Assembly: GCA_016298065.1 (NCBI GenBank)
Contig: JAEDDN010000004.1
Location: forward strand, 55,957-119,956
DNA from: Oscillospiraceae bacterium
Lineage (GTDB): Bacteria; Bacillota; Clostridia; Oscillospirales; Ruminococcaceae
DNA: 64,000 nucleotides
Direction: 5' to 3'
Shown here: piece by piece, positions 1-7,627 of the stretch
How the letters are laid out: every line of letters begins with the position of its first letter
Numbering within the stretch: the first letter of the stretch is position 1
Made by a program: the position numbers and the translations under genes
Notes under the pieces: generated by a model
Told to the model about the DNA's origin: nothing
The model's database searches: none
What the model saw: only the letters and a program-made list of their open reading frames with translations

Positions 1-858
1 TTTAGGGTAGTCTGCGTCAAAGCTATCTACAATAATCAGTTTAATTTTCATCTTTTCGGGGATAATGCTTTTTATGTAAACGCTTGCCTGCTGACCGACC
101 TTTACGTCATATCTGAGCTCCGCAAGCCCTGCGAGGTTTGGCGCAAGCTCAACAAAAATTCCGTAGCTTTCAATCGAGCGAATGATACCTGCAACTGTTT
201 CGCCGTTTTGAAAGTTTTTTGCATTTTCCTCCCAGCTTCCTAAAAGCTCCTTGTGAGTTAAACAAAGCTTTGAGTCAATGCCGTTATAAAAGGGAATATT
301 ACCTTTGTCCCCAAAGCCCTTTACCAGAGCTAAAATATCCTGGCCTATAAAAAATCTGTCCTTTGGGTGAGATATCCTGGAAACCGAAATGGCGTCTATC
401 GGTATAAGCGAGATAATACCGCAGCCTACGTCAACAAAACAGCCGAAGCTTTCAAGATGAGTTACTCTGCCCTTTATAACATCTCCTGAAACGAGATGCG
501 TTATGTAACTTTCAAAGCAGTCCTTTTGCACCTCTCTTCTGGAAAGAATAGCGTAAGGCTCAGCGGCAGTTTTAACTATTTTCTTAACATAAAAGCAAAC
601 GGGTTTATTTACCTTAGAAATAATAGCGATATCCCTTGTAGTGCCGTCGCTTATTCCCATGGCGCACTCCTCTTTAGGTATAATTCCGTTCATACAGCCT
701 AAATCCACCGTAAGATTATGCTCGCTGTCGCAAACCAAAGCTCGTGCCTCTAAAATAACCTTTGCGTTTATAGCGTCGTTTAAAGAGGCGGGACTTTTTA
801 AATATTTATCGTTTTCCTTGCTTTGTGATAAAAGCCCTTCAGGTAAAAATATGGACAT
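1..858 (-). CDS. S1 RNA-binding domain protein (30S ribosomal protein S1-like), 3' end outside window
   Basis: The frame stays open for 286 codons from an ATG at 858 to the left window edge, so the C-terminus is missing. An SD-like aggagg lies just upstream (about 865-870 on the minus strand). I read three OB-fold S1 units: a degenerate one at residues 30-108 and two clear ones at 124-205 (GDVIKGRVTHLESFGCFVDV) and 218-275 (GETVAGIIRSIESYGIFVEL). S1 domains bind single-stranded RNA, so a role in translation or mRNA binding is likely. It lies 62 nt downstream of the small gene at 921-1304 and is probably co-transcribed with it. It could be a ribosomal S1 homologue or a shorter S1-family regulator; the missing end would decide. 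Confidence 0.85.
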   Translation of the reverse strand, partial: MSIFLPEGLLSQSKENDKYLKSPASLNDAINAKVILEARALVCDSEHNLTVDLGCMNGIIPKEECAMGISDGTTRDIAIISKVNKPVCFYVKKIVKTAAEPYAILSRREVQKDCFESYITHLVSGDVIKGRVTHLESFGCFVDVGCGIISLIPIDAISVSRISHPKDRFFIGQDILALVKGFGDKGNIPFYNGIDSKLCLTHKELLGSWEENAKNFQNGETVAGIIRSIESYGIFVELAPNLAGLAELRYDVKVGQQASVYIKSIIPEKMKIKLIIVDSFDADYPK

Positions 859-920
859 TAGTATAACCTCCTGATTTTTTCTTTCTATGCGAAATTATAT
901 GCAAAAGGTTAAAACGGTTA

Positions 921-1304
921 TTACATATTTTTGCTTTGAACTTTTATATCAGTACCTCCGAAAGCACGAAGTTTGGAGGAGATTTTTTTACTGTCGGAGT
1001 TTTTACATATTATTAAAAGCTTGCTTTTTAAAGAAAAGTCGCTTTCTGTTTTTTCATAAGCCCCGTTAACATCATAAAGCCTAAAGCTCGGCAGTACGGA
1101 ATTTGAAGAAATACCGGAGCTTATATCAAACGGTACTGCAAGAGCAGTAAAATCATTGGCATTATCCGATAAAAAATTAACCTCATTTGCATTTTTATAT
1201 TTTATCGACATTTTAATAATGTCACTAAAGCTTTCCTTTACACTTCTTGCGGCATATTCTGCACTGTCAAGACTTGTAAATGACGCAGTAATCTCACTGT
1301 ACAT
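921..1304 (-). CDS. hypothetical protein, 127 aa, possibly stress-protein-like alpha/beta fold
   Basis: The start is well supported: GAGGTGG sits a few bases before ATG at 1304. I do not recognise the family with certainty. The N-terminus (residues 5-36, a strand, then a helix beginning LDSAEYAARSVKES, then a strand) and the C-terminus (95-123, KLLIICKNSDSKKISSKLRAFG then TDIKVQ) look like two beta-alpha-beta units of a ferredoxin-like fold. This is the layout of small YflT/general-stress-17M type proteins. No signal peptide or membrane helix is visible. It is followed 62 nt later by the S1-domain gene in the same direction, which suggests a two-gene operon. Confidence 0.6.
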   Translation of the reverse strand: MYSEITASFTSLDSAEYAARSVKESFSDIIKMSIKYKNANEVNFLSDNANDFTALAVPFDISSGISSNSVLPSFRLYDVNGAYEKTESDFSLKSKLLIICKNSDSKKISSKLRAFGGTDIKVQSKNM

Positions 1305-1423
1305 TTAAACCACCTCGTTAGCTATGCTTTGAGCTTTAAGGCATAATATTCCGATTATATTAAAATGGCAGGATATACTTTTTTAATTTATATAATTTTG
1401 TAAGAATTATTTGACAGATAAGT

Positions 1424-1452
1424 TTGTAACTTGTCTTAAAATATGTTATACT
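1424..1452 (+). promoter_or_regulatory. sigma-A promoter for purB
   Basis: TTGTAA (1424-1429), 17 bp, then an extended -10 TGTTATACT with the hexamer TATACT at 1447-1452. A TTGACA at 1411-1416 lies nearby but has no -10 at a standard distance. Transcription would start about 60 nt before the purB ATG. No purine riboswitch fold was recognised in the short leader. Confidence 0.6.
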
Positions 1453-1516
1453 GTTATAAATGTGTTTTATTGCCGAAATTTATCGGTTAATCAAATATAA
1501 TTGCGGAGGTTTTTAT

Positions 1517-2947
1517 ATGTATACAAACTACGAAAGTCCGTTTGGGGCAAGATATGCAAGCGAAGAAATGCAGTTTTTGTTTTCTGCGCAAAAGAAATTT
1601 TCCACTTGGAGAAGACTTTGGGTTGCGCTTGCAAGAGCAGAGATGAAGCTCGGTCTTCCTATAACCGAAGAGCAGGTGGCAGAGCTTGAAGCAAAAATCG
1701 ACGATATAGACTTTGAAACTGCAAAGGAAAGAGAAAAGCTCGTGCGTCACGACGTTATGTCACACGTTTACGCTTACGGTAAGCAGTGTCCGGAGGCAAA
1801 GGGTATTATCCATTTAGGCGCAACCTCGTGTTATGTCGGCGACAACACCGATGTAATCATTATGAGAGACGCTTTGCAGGTAGTAAGAAGAAAGCTTATA
1901 AACGTTTTGGATTTACTCGGTAATTTTGCCGAAGAATATAAGGATTTGCCTTGTCTTGCTTATACTCATCTTCAGCCTGCACAGCTTACAACGGTAGGCA
2001 AGAGAGCAACGCTTTGGGCAAACGAGCTTGTGATGGACTTGCAAGAGGTAGAGTACAGAATCGCAAACTTAAAGCTTTTGGGCTCAAAGGGTACCACAGG
2101 TACACAGGCAAGCTTTATGGAGCTTTTTGAAGGCGATACCGATAAAATCAAAGAAGTTGACAAAATGATTTGTGGGGAGCTTGGCTTTGACGGAGTAGTT
2201 CCCGTGTCGGGACAAACCTATTCCAGAAAGGTGGACGCTCAAGTACTTGCAACACTCAGCGGAATAGCACAAAGCTGCAGTAAATTCTCAAATGACTTAA
2301 GAATACTTCAAAACTTTAAGGAAATGGAAGAACCGTTTGAGAAAAACCAAATCGGCTCGTCGGCTATGCCTTATAAGAGAAACCCGATGAGAAGCGAGAG
2401 AATAACCTCTCTTGCAAGATACGTTATGACCGACAGCTTAAATCCGATGTTTACCTCCGCTACACAGTGGTTTGAAAGAACGCTTGACGACTCCGCAAAC
2501 AAGAGAATATCTGTAGCAGAGGGCTTTTTGGCAATCGACTCGATACTCAATATAATGCTTAACGTATGCGACGGACTTGTAGTATATCCTAAGGTTATCG
2601 AGCAGAGAGTTTTAAAGGAGCTTCCCTTTATGGCAACCGAAAACATAATGATGACTGCTGTTAAAAAGGGCGGCGACCGTCAGGAATTACACGAAAAGTT
2701 AAGGGTTCATTCCATAGCTGCCGCTAAAGTGGTTAAGGAAGAGGGTAAGGAAAACGACCTTATCGACCGTATCTGCAACGATAAATCCTTTAACCTTACA
2801 AAAGAAGAGATAACTGCTGTGTTAAAGCCGATAAACTTCGTGGGCAGAAGCGTACAGCAGGTTGAGGAATTTATAAGCGAATACATTACTCCGATAAGAA
2901 ATGAAAACGCAGATATCCTAAACGAAAAAGCTGAACTTAGCGTTTAA
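1517..2947 (+). CDS. purB: adenylosuccinate lyase
   Basis: PurB catalyses two steps of purine synthesis: SAICAR to AICAR plus fumarate, and adenylosuccinate to AMP plus fumarate. The 476-aa protein carries the fumarate-lyase superfamily signature GSSAMPYKRNP at residues 280-290, the serine-containing catalytic loop, and the motif HLGATSCYVGDN in its N-terminal third. Its length matches the longer PurB type (about 475 aa) common in Clostridia rather than the 430-aa Bacillus type. I chose ATG 1517 because GGAGG lies 8 nt upstream; a longer open frame from 1460 has no ribosome site. The gene stands alone, with no other pur genes beside it. Confidence 0.96.
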   Translation: MYTNYESPFGARYASEEMQFLFSAQKKFSTWRRLWVALARAEMKLGLPITEEQVAELEAKIDDIDFETAKEREKLVRHDVMSHVYAYGKQCPEAKGIIHLGATSCYVGDNTDVIIMRDALQVVRRKLINVLDLLGNFAEEYKDLPCLAYTHLQPAQLTTVGKRATLWANELVMDLQEVEYRIANLKLLGSKGTTGTQASFMELFEGDTDKIKEVDKMICGELGFDGVVPVSGQTYSRKVDAQVLATLSGIAQSCSKFSNDLRILQNFKEMEEPFEKNQIGSSAMPYKRNPMRSERITSLARYVMTDSLNPMFTSATQWFERTLDDSANKRISVAEGFLAIDSILNIMLNVCDGLVVYPKVIEQRVLKELPFMATENIMMTAVKKGGDRQELHEKLRVHSIAAAKVVKEEGKENDLIDRICNDKSFNLTKEEITAVLKPINFVGRSVQQVEEFISEYITPIRNENADILNEKAELSV

Positions 2948-3010
2948 AATAAACTAATTAAAGTTTAAGCAATCTTTATAAATTTAAGTATAATATAACA
3001 CTTTGTTTTA

Positions 3011-3039
3011 TTGACTTTTAAGACAAACTATCGTATAAT
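3011..3039 (+). promoter_or_regulatory. sigma-A promoter for secD-secF
   Basis: TTGACT (3011-3016), 17 bp, TATAAT (3034-3039). It lies 67 bp before the secD start, in the gap after purB, and makes secDF an independent operon. Confidence 0.75.
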
Positions 3040-3105
3040 GTTTTTTGTTAATGTTAAAGCTTTCAGTTTGAGTTAATAACATAAATTTAATATGGAGGAA
3101 TGACA

Positions 3106-4497
3106 ATGCGACGTGTTTCTAAGCCTGTCTTTTTTATAATTGCCGTGTTGATTTTGCTGTTTGCAGTTGTTTCCGTAACAGGTGTATCGACAAGATACGG
3201 AGATGTTAAAACAGTACGCATTAACGGAATTAAAGAAATAAGATGGGGCATTGATATTCGTGGAGGTGTTGACGTAACCTTCACAGTACCCGAAGGAGTA
3301 GACGCAACCGACGCTCAGCTTGAATCGGCAGCTGAGGTAATGCGCCAGAGACTTCTCAACTTAAACATAACCGACTACGAGGTATATACCGATAACGCAA
3401 GCGACAGAGTTATCGTGCGTTTCCCGTGGCAAGCCGACGATACCGATTTTGATGCAGAAGCAGCAATCGAGGAACTCGGTGAAACTGCAGTTTTGACCTT
3501 TAGATACGGTACTGCCCAGGACGGAGATATTATCCTGCAGGGCTCTAACGTAACTGAGGCAAAAGCAATTTACGCACCTACCGACAACACAGGCTCTACT
3601 TACGCTTGGCAGGTTTCTCTCGAGCTTGACGACGAAGGCGCAGAGGCATTTGCAACCGCAACTGCCGAATTAAGCGCAGAAAACGGACAAATCTCGATAT
3701 GGATGGACGACACCTGCATCTCCGCACCGTCGGTAAGCACTACAATTACCGGAGGTAGCGCAGTAATCACAGGTAACTTTGATTCGGACAGCGCAACAGC
3801 TCTTGCAAACAAAATAAACGCAGGTGCTTTGCCGTTTGAAATCGTTACAGAAAGCTACAGCACCATTAACGCAACCTTGGGTGAGGGCGCAAGAGACGCT
3901 ATGATTATCTCTTGTATTATAGCTTTCGTACTCATCTGCATACTTATGATAGCTATGTACAGATTACCGGGTATAATAGCTTGTCTTTGCCTTTTAGGTC
4001 AGATTTGCGGCACCTTGGCAGCACTCACGGGCTTCTTCCCGTTTATAAGCTCCTTTACCCTTACAATTCCGGGTATTGCAGGTATTATCCTTGCTATAGG
4101 CTTCGGCGTTGACGCAAACGTTATTACCGCTGAGCGTATAAAAGAGGAAATCCGTTCCGGCAAATCAATAGACGGTTCTATAGAGCTCGGTTATAAGAGA
4201 GCTTTTTCGGCTATAATTGACGGTAACCTCACGGTTATTATCGTAGCTATTATACTTATGGGCACCTTCGGAACTTCGGGTAGCGTGTTTGCAAAACTGT
4301 TAAAACCGCTTATGTTTATGTTCCCTGCATCTTCGGAAGGTTCAATTTACTCCTTCGGTTACACCTTGCTTGTCGGCGTAATCTGCAACTTTATCTTCGG
4401 AGTATTTGCTTCTAAATATATGCTCAAATCTATTTCAGGCTTTAAGTGCTTCCGTAAGCCTACTCTTTATGGAGGTGAAAAAAATGCTGAAAAATAG
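3106..4497 (+). CDS. secD: protein translocase subunit SecD
   Basis: SecD works with SecF beside SecYEG and uses the proton motive force to pull secreted proteins across the membrane. The 463-aa protein has one N-terminal membrane helix (about residues 8-27), the conserved GIDIRGG motif (48-54) at the start of the large external domain, and a C-terminal bundle of about five helices from residue 265 that includes IGFGVDANVITAERIKEE, the RND-type family motif. ATG 3106 is chosen because GGAGG ends 7 nt before it; the in-frame ATG at 3100 touches the ribosome site. It overlaps secF by 14 nt, so the two are translationally coupled. Confidence 0.95.
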   Translation: MRRVSKPVFFIIAVLILLFAVVSVTGVSTRYGDVKTVRINGIKEIRWGIDIRGGVDVTFTVPEGVDATDAQLESAAEVMRQRLLNLNITDYEVYTDNASDRVIVRFPWQADDTDFDAEAAIEELGETAVLTFRYGTAQDGDIILQGSNVTEAKAIYAPTDNTGSTYAWQVSLELDDEGAEAFATATAELSAENGQISIWMDDTCISAPSVSTTITGGSAVITGNFDSDSATALANKINAGALPFEIVTESYSTINATLGEGARDAMIISCIIAFVLICILMIAMYRLPGIIACLCLLGQICGTLAALTGFFPFISSFTLTIPGIAGIILAIGFGVDANVITAERIKEEIRSGKSIDGSIELGYKRAFSAIIDGNLTVIIVAIILMGTFGTSGSVFAKLLKPLMFMFPASSEGSIYSFGYTLLVGVICNFIFGVFASKYMLKSISGFKCFRKPTLYGGEKNAEK

Positions 4498-5419
4498 AAA
4501 TTTTGATTTTATTGCAAACAGAAAAAAGTTTTTCATAATAACGCTTGTTGTAGTGGCTGTAATCATTTTGGCTTCAATTATATTAAAGCCCAATGTTTCA
4601 ATAGACTTTAAGGGCGGTACAATTATAAGCTACTCTTATGAAAATAAGCTTGATTTAAAAAACGTTAAAAACACCGCAAAGGATTCCTTGGGTAAGAGTG
4701 TACAGATTTCCGGCAAATACGATAAGACATTGGGTCTTGACAGCTTTGAAATCGCTTTGGCATCTAACGAAAGTATTGACGCTAAAACTCAGGACGCTTT
4801 GACCGAAGCATTAAACGAGCAATATCCCGACAATAACATTTCAGAGGTATCAACCACAACCGTAAATCCTACTATGGGTAAGCAATTTTTCTTAAAGTGC
4901 TTGGTTGCAGTTTTATTTACCGCAGTTTTGATGATTCTTTATATCGGTATACGTTTCAGAAAAATCGGAGGCTGGTCGGCAGGTCTTACTTCGGTTGTCG
5001 CATTGTTGCACGACTCGTTTATGGTATTCGGAGCATTTGTACTATTCCGTATGGATATTGACGACAACTTTATCGCAGTTATTCTTACGATTTTGGGTTA
5101 CTCAATAAACGATACTATAGTTGTTTACGACCGTATCAGAGAAAATAAACGCCTCTATGCAAAGAAAAAGGATACTGTTGAGATAGTTAATATGAGCTTA
5201 AATCAGTCCATAACAAGAACCTTGATGACCTCTATAACAACTATTTTAACTATGCTTGTAGTAGTTGTTGTCGCTTTGATAACAGGTACAACCTCTATTT
5301 TAAGCTTTGCAGTTCCAATGATTGTGGGCTTAACCGTAGGTACCTATTCTTCGCTTTTGTTAGCTCCTAACCTCTGGGTTTTGTGGCAGACCAGAAATAA
5401 GAAGAAAAAGAAAAAATAA
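4484..5419 (+). CDS. secF: protein translocase subunit SecF
   Basis: SecF is the partner of SecD in the export motor. The 311-aa protein has an N-terminal membrane helix (about 16-35), the SIDFKGG motif corresponding to GIDFTGG of the family, and a C-terminal five-helix RND bundle containing TILGYSINDTIVVYDRIREN, the strongest SecF hallmark. It ends in a Lys-rich tail. ATG 4484 is preceded by GGAGGTG and lies inside the last codons of secD, giving a 14-nt overlap. SecD and SecF are separate genes here, unlike the fused SecDF of Bacillus. secG is also in this window, at 61.9 kb. Confidence 0.95.
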   Translation: MLKNRNFDFIANRKKFFIITLVVVAVIILASIILKPNVSIDFKGGTIISYSYENKLDLKNVKNTAKDSLGKSVQISGKYDKTLGLDSFEIALASNESIDAKTQDALTEALNEQYPDNNISEVSTTTVNPTMGKQFFLKCLVAVLFTAVLMILYIGIRFRKIGGWSAGLTSVVALLHDSFMVFGAFVLFRMDIDDNFIAVILTILGYSINDTIVVYDRIRENKRLYAKKKDTVEIVNMSLNQSITRTLMTSITTILTMLVVVVVALITGTTSILSFAVPMIVGLTVGTYSSLLLAPNLWVLWQTRNKKKKKK

Positions 5420-5439
5420 ATTAACGTATTAAAAACTAT

Positions 5440-5471
5440 AAAGCACAGAAGGCAAAAGCTTTCTGTGCTTT
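5440..5471 (+). terminator. terminator-like hairpin after secF
   Basis: Perfect 11-bp stem AAAGCACAGAA (5440-5450) with TTCTGTGCTTT (5461-5471) and a 10-nt loop. No clean T-run follows, so termination may be partial. It sits 20 nt past the secF stop, and its base abuts an unused ATG at 5474. Confidence 0.6.
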
Positions 5472-5503
5472 AAATGATTATGCGTTTAGGGGAGTTTATA
5501 ATT

Positions 5504-6292
5504 TTGGAATTCGGAATATCCACCTCTTGCTTTTATCCTGAATATTTGGAAACGGCAGTTGACAATTTAACCGCAAATCATATAAAGAATATAGAGATAT
5601 TTGTAAATACCCAAAGTGAGCTTAAAAAAAGCTATATTAAGGATATAAAAAGGCGCTTGGATAACGGCGGCACAAGGGTTATATCTATGCACCCGTTTAC
5701 CTCGGGCTATGAGTCATTTTGGTTTTTCACCGATTATCAAAGACGCTTTGACGACGCTATAGAGCTTTATAAAGGCTATTTTGATGCTATGAATATTTTA
5801 GGCGCCAAGATACTGGTGTTTCACGGCAACAAGTTTGAAAGTAACTTTGATAACAGAAGGTACTTTGAACGCTTTGCAAAATTGCGAGAGGTGGCAAAAA
5901 GTCACGGCGTTACCTTAGCGCAGGAAAATGTGGTGCGCTTTAAAAGCAGGGAGTGCGCATTTTTATCTGAAATGAAGGAGTATTTAAATTCCGAAGTTGA
6001 GTTTGTGCTTGATATAAAGCAGTCCATTCGCTCAAAGCAAAATGTTTTTGATATCATAGACGCCTTAAAGGAAAATATAATACACATTCACGTCAGCGAT
6101 AATGACGAGAATAACGACTGTCTCCCCATAGGAAAGGGCAACTTTGACTTTTATAAGTTTTACCGTAAACTTCTGCAAAACGGCTTTAGGGGTACCTCTA
6201 TGTTAGAGCTTTATCGCCATAATTACGGTGTTTACGACGAATTATACGAGTCTGTGGACAGACTTTATAAGATTGCACAAACTTTAAAGTGA
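5504..6292 (+). CDS. sugar phosphate isomerase/epimerase-like TIM-barrel protein
   Basis: The 262-aa protein looks like the xylose isomerase-like TIM-barrel (AP-endonuclease 2) superfamily. Candidate metal-ligand segments fall in the expected order: SMHPF, LVFHGNK, AQENV, FVLDIKQ, HIHVSDND and SMLELYRHNYG. Members isomerise or epimerise sugars and polyols or act on DNA; the substrate cannot be told here. The start is probably TTG 5504: AGGGGAG lies 9 nt upstream, while the in-frame ATG at 5474 adjoins the secF hairpin and has no ribosome site. No transporter or sugar gene lies beside it, so the pathway is unknown. Confidence 0.8.
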   Translation: MEFGISTSCFYPEYLETAVDNLTANHIKNIEIFVNTQSELKKSYIKDIKRRLDNGGTRVISMHPFTSGYESFWFFTDYQRRFDDAIELYKGYFDAMNILGAKILVFHGNKFESNFDNRRYFERFAKLREVAKSHGVTLAQENVVRFKSRECAFLSEMKEYLNSEVEFVLDIKQSIRSKQNVFDIIDALKENIIHIHVSDNDENNDCLPIGKGNFDFYKFYRKLLQNGFRGTSMLELYRHNYGVYDELYESVDRLYKIAQTLK

Positions 6293-6417
6293 AAAAGCAC
6301 TTAAAATTAAGCGCTTACAAAAATATGTATAAAACTAAGTAATAAAAAATATTATTTTGGCTTACCTTTACAAAAATATCGTAATTACCATGTCTAATTT
6401 AGTCGGCAATAATTGCT

Positions 6418-6445
6418 TTGAAAACCTCAAAAAATAGCTTATAAT
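6418..6445 (+). promoter_or_regulatory. sigma-A promoter for the DUF6514-like gene
   Basis: TTGAAA (6418-6423), 16 bp, TATAAT (6440-6445). The predicted transcript starts near 6452, downstream of the ATG at 6444, which rules that ATG out and points to ATG 6501 as the real start. Confidence 0.65.
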
Positions 6446-6500
6446 GTTGAGGCGACATATTATTGTGAACAAAAAATCAGACAAAGATGGACGTGGTAAA

Positions 6501-6764
6501 ATGACAAAGTATTCAGAAAAAGAAATTTATGAAATAACATCTAATGATACTGTGGTAGAAGATGTAAAAGTTAAGCAGTACGGTATAGTGTATAAATGCT
6601 ATAATGAAAATAAGCTTGTAAAAGAGCTTGAAATTACTGAGATTTCAGAGGATAAGGCGTTTGTCGAGTATATTACTAAAATGCTAAATACCTATGAAGC
6701 CTCGCCTAATCATTTTAATGATATAGTAGAGGACTTTTTAATAGCAAAATACACCACCCGTTAA
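6501..6764 (+). CDS. DUF6514-like small protein, 87 aa
   Basis: I recognise the general pattern of the small clostridial DUF6514 family: a strand pair around YGIVYKC, then an acidic helix-rich half (ISEDKAFVEYITKMLNTYEA) and a conserved-looking end, DIVEDFLIAKY. The function of this family is unknown. The protein is cytosolic, with no signal or membrane helix. ATG 6501 follows a weak purine-rich site (GGACGTGG) and is the first usable start after the promoter at 6418-6445. It is monocistronic: the next gene, transaldolase, has its own promoter. The family call is by memory of the pattern, so it is moderate. Confidence 0.6.
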   Translation: MTKYSEKEIYEITSNDTVVEDVKVKQYGIVYKCYNENKLVKELEITEISEDKAFVEYITKMLNTYEASPNHFNDIVEDFLIAKYTTR

Positions 6765-6809
6765 AATAAGCATTCTTAAAGTAAATCAGTCTGTTTTGTA
6801 AAATAGTGA

Positions 6810-6838
6810 TTGACTATTTTTCAATAAGGATATATAAT
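6810..6838 (+). promoter_or_regulatory. sigma-A promoter for transaldolase
   Basis: TTGACT (6810-6815), 17 bp, TATAAT (6833-6838), about 50 nt upstream of the transaldolase ATG. Confidence 0.7.
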
Positions 6839-6889
6839 TTAATAGTAAACGCATTATATATGCTTATTTTAATTGTGGAGGATAAAAAA

Positions 6890-7543
6890 ATGAGATTTTT
6901 TGTAGACACAGCTAATGTTGAGGACATTAAAAAGGCTAACGATATGGGCGTTATTTGCGGTGTAACAACAAACCCGTCTTTAATCGCTAAGGAAGGCAGA
7001 AATTTTGCCGAGGTTATCGCTGAGATAGCTTCTATCGTTGACGGTCCTATAAGCGGCGAGGTTAAAGCAACTACAGTTGACGCTGAGGGTATGATTGCAG
7101 AGGGTAAAGAAATTGCTGCAATTCATCCGAATATGGTTGTAAAACTTCCTATGACAGTTGAAGGCTTAAAGGCTTGTAAGGCTTTAACAGCTTTAGGCAT
7201 TAAGACAAACGTAACTTTGGTATTTACAGCTGCTCAGGCTTTACTTGCTGCAAGAGCAGGAGCTACTTATGTTTCTCCGTTTTTAGGCAGACTTGACGAC
7301 ATTTCTATGCCGGGTATTGACTTAATCAGAGCTATCGCAGAGATTTTTGCAGTAAATGATATTGACTGCCAAATCATTGCCGCTTCTGTAAGAAACCCGA
7401 TTCACGTTATCGATTGCGCTTTGGCAGGTGCTGATATTGCAACTGTTCCTTACGCTGTAATTGAAAATATGACAAAGCACCCTCTTACAGATCAGGGTAT
7501 TGCTAAGTTCCAGGCTGACTATAAAGCTGTTTTCGGTGAATAA
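6890..7543 (+). CDS. tal: transaldolase (small TalC/MipB type)
   Basis: This enzyme moves a dihydroxyacetone unit between sugar phosphates in the non-oxidative pentose phosphate pathway. At 217 aa it belongs to the short transaldolase/fructose-6-phosphate aldolase group. Visible motifs are MRFFVDTANVEDI at the start, GVTTNPSL (24-31), and the Schiff-base lysine K85 in VVKLPMT. The SPFLGRLDD segment fits transaldolase; distinguishing it from fructose-6-phosphate aldolase needs closer comparison of active-site residues. ATG 6890 follows GGAGG. It is a single-gene unit, with its own promoter (6810-6838) and a strong terminator (7564-7600). Confidence 0.92.
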   Translation: MRFFVDTANVEDIKKANDMGVICGVTTNPSLIAKEGRNFAEVIAEIASIVDGPISGEVKATTVDAEGMIAEGKEIAAIHPNMVVKLPMTVEGLKACKALTALGIKTNVTLVFTAAQALLAARAGATYVSPFLGRLDDISMPGIDLIRAIAEIFAVNDIDCQIIAASVRNPIHVIDCALAGADIATVPYAVIENMTKHPLTDQGIAKFQADYKAVFGE

Positions 7544-7563
7544 TTATACATATAAAATAAGAC

Positions 7564-7600
7564 AGGACTACCTTTGTATAAACTTAGGTAGTCCTTTTTT
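7564..7600 (+). terminator. intrinsic terminator of tal
   Basis: 10-bp stem AGGACTACCT (7564-7573) with AGGTAGTCCT (7586-7595), followed by TTTTT (7596-7600). It lies 20 nt past the tal stop. Confidence 0.9.
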
Positions 7601-7627
7601 CGTTTATAACGGAAAAGGGGACTTTAA

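Noticed and set aside
887..1069. Plus-strand frame of 60 codons
   Set aside because: It lies opposite the 921-1304 gene, has no ribosome site of its own and no recognisable motif.
1453..1516. Purine riboswitch upstream of purB
   Set aside because: The leader is too short and shows none of the conserved loop sequences.
5474..5503. ATG 5474 as start of the TIM-barrel gene
   Set aside because: It abuts the secF hairpin and has no ribosome site; TTG 5504 has AGGGGAG at proper spacing.
6444..6500. N-terminal extension of the DUF6514-like protein from ATG 6444
   Set aside because: The ATG lies in the -10 box (6440-6445), upstream of the predicted transcript start, and lacks a Shine-Dalgarno.
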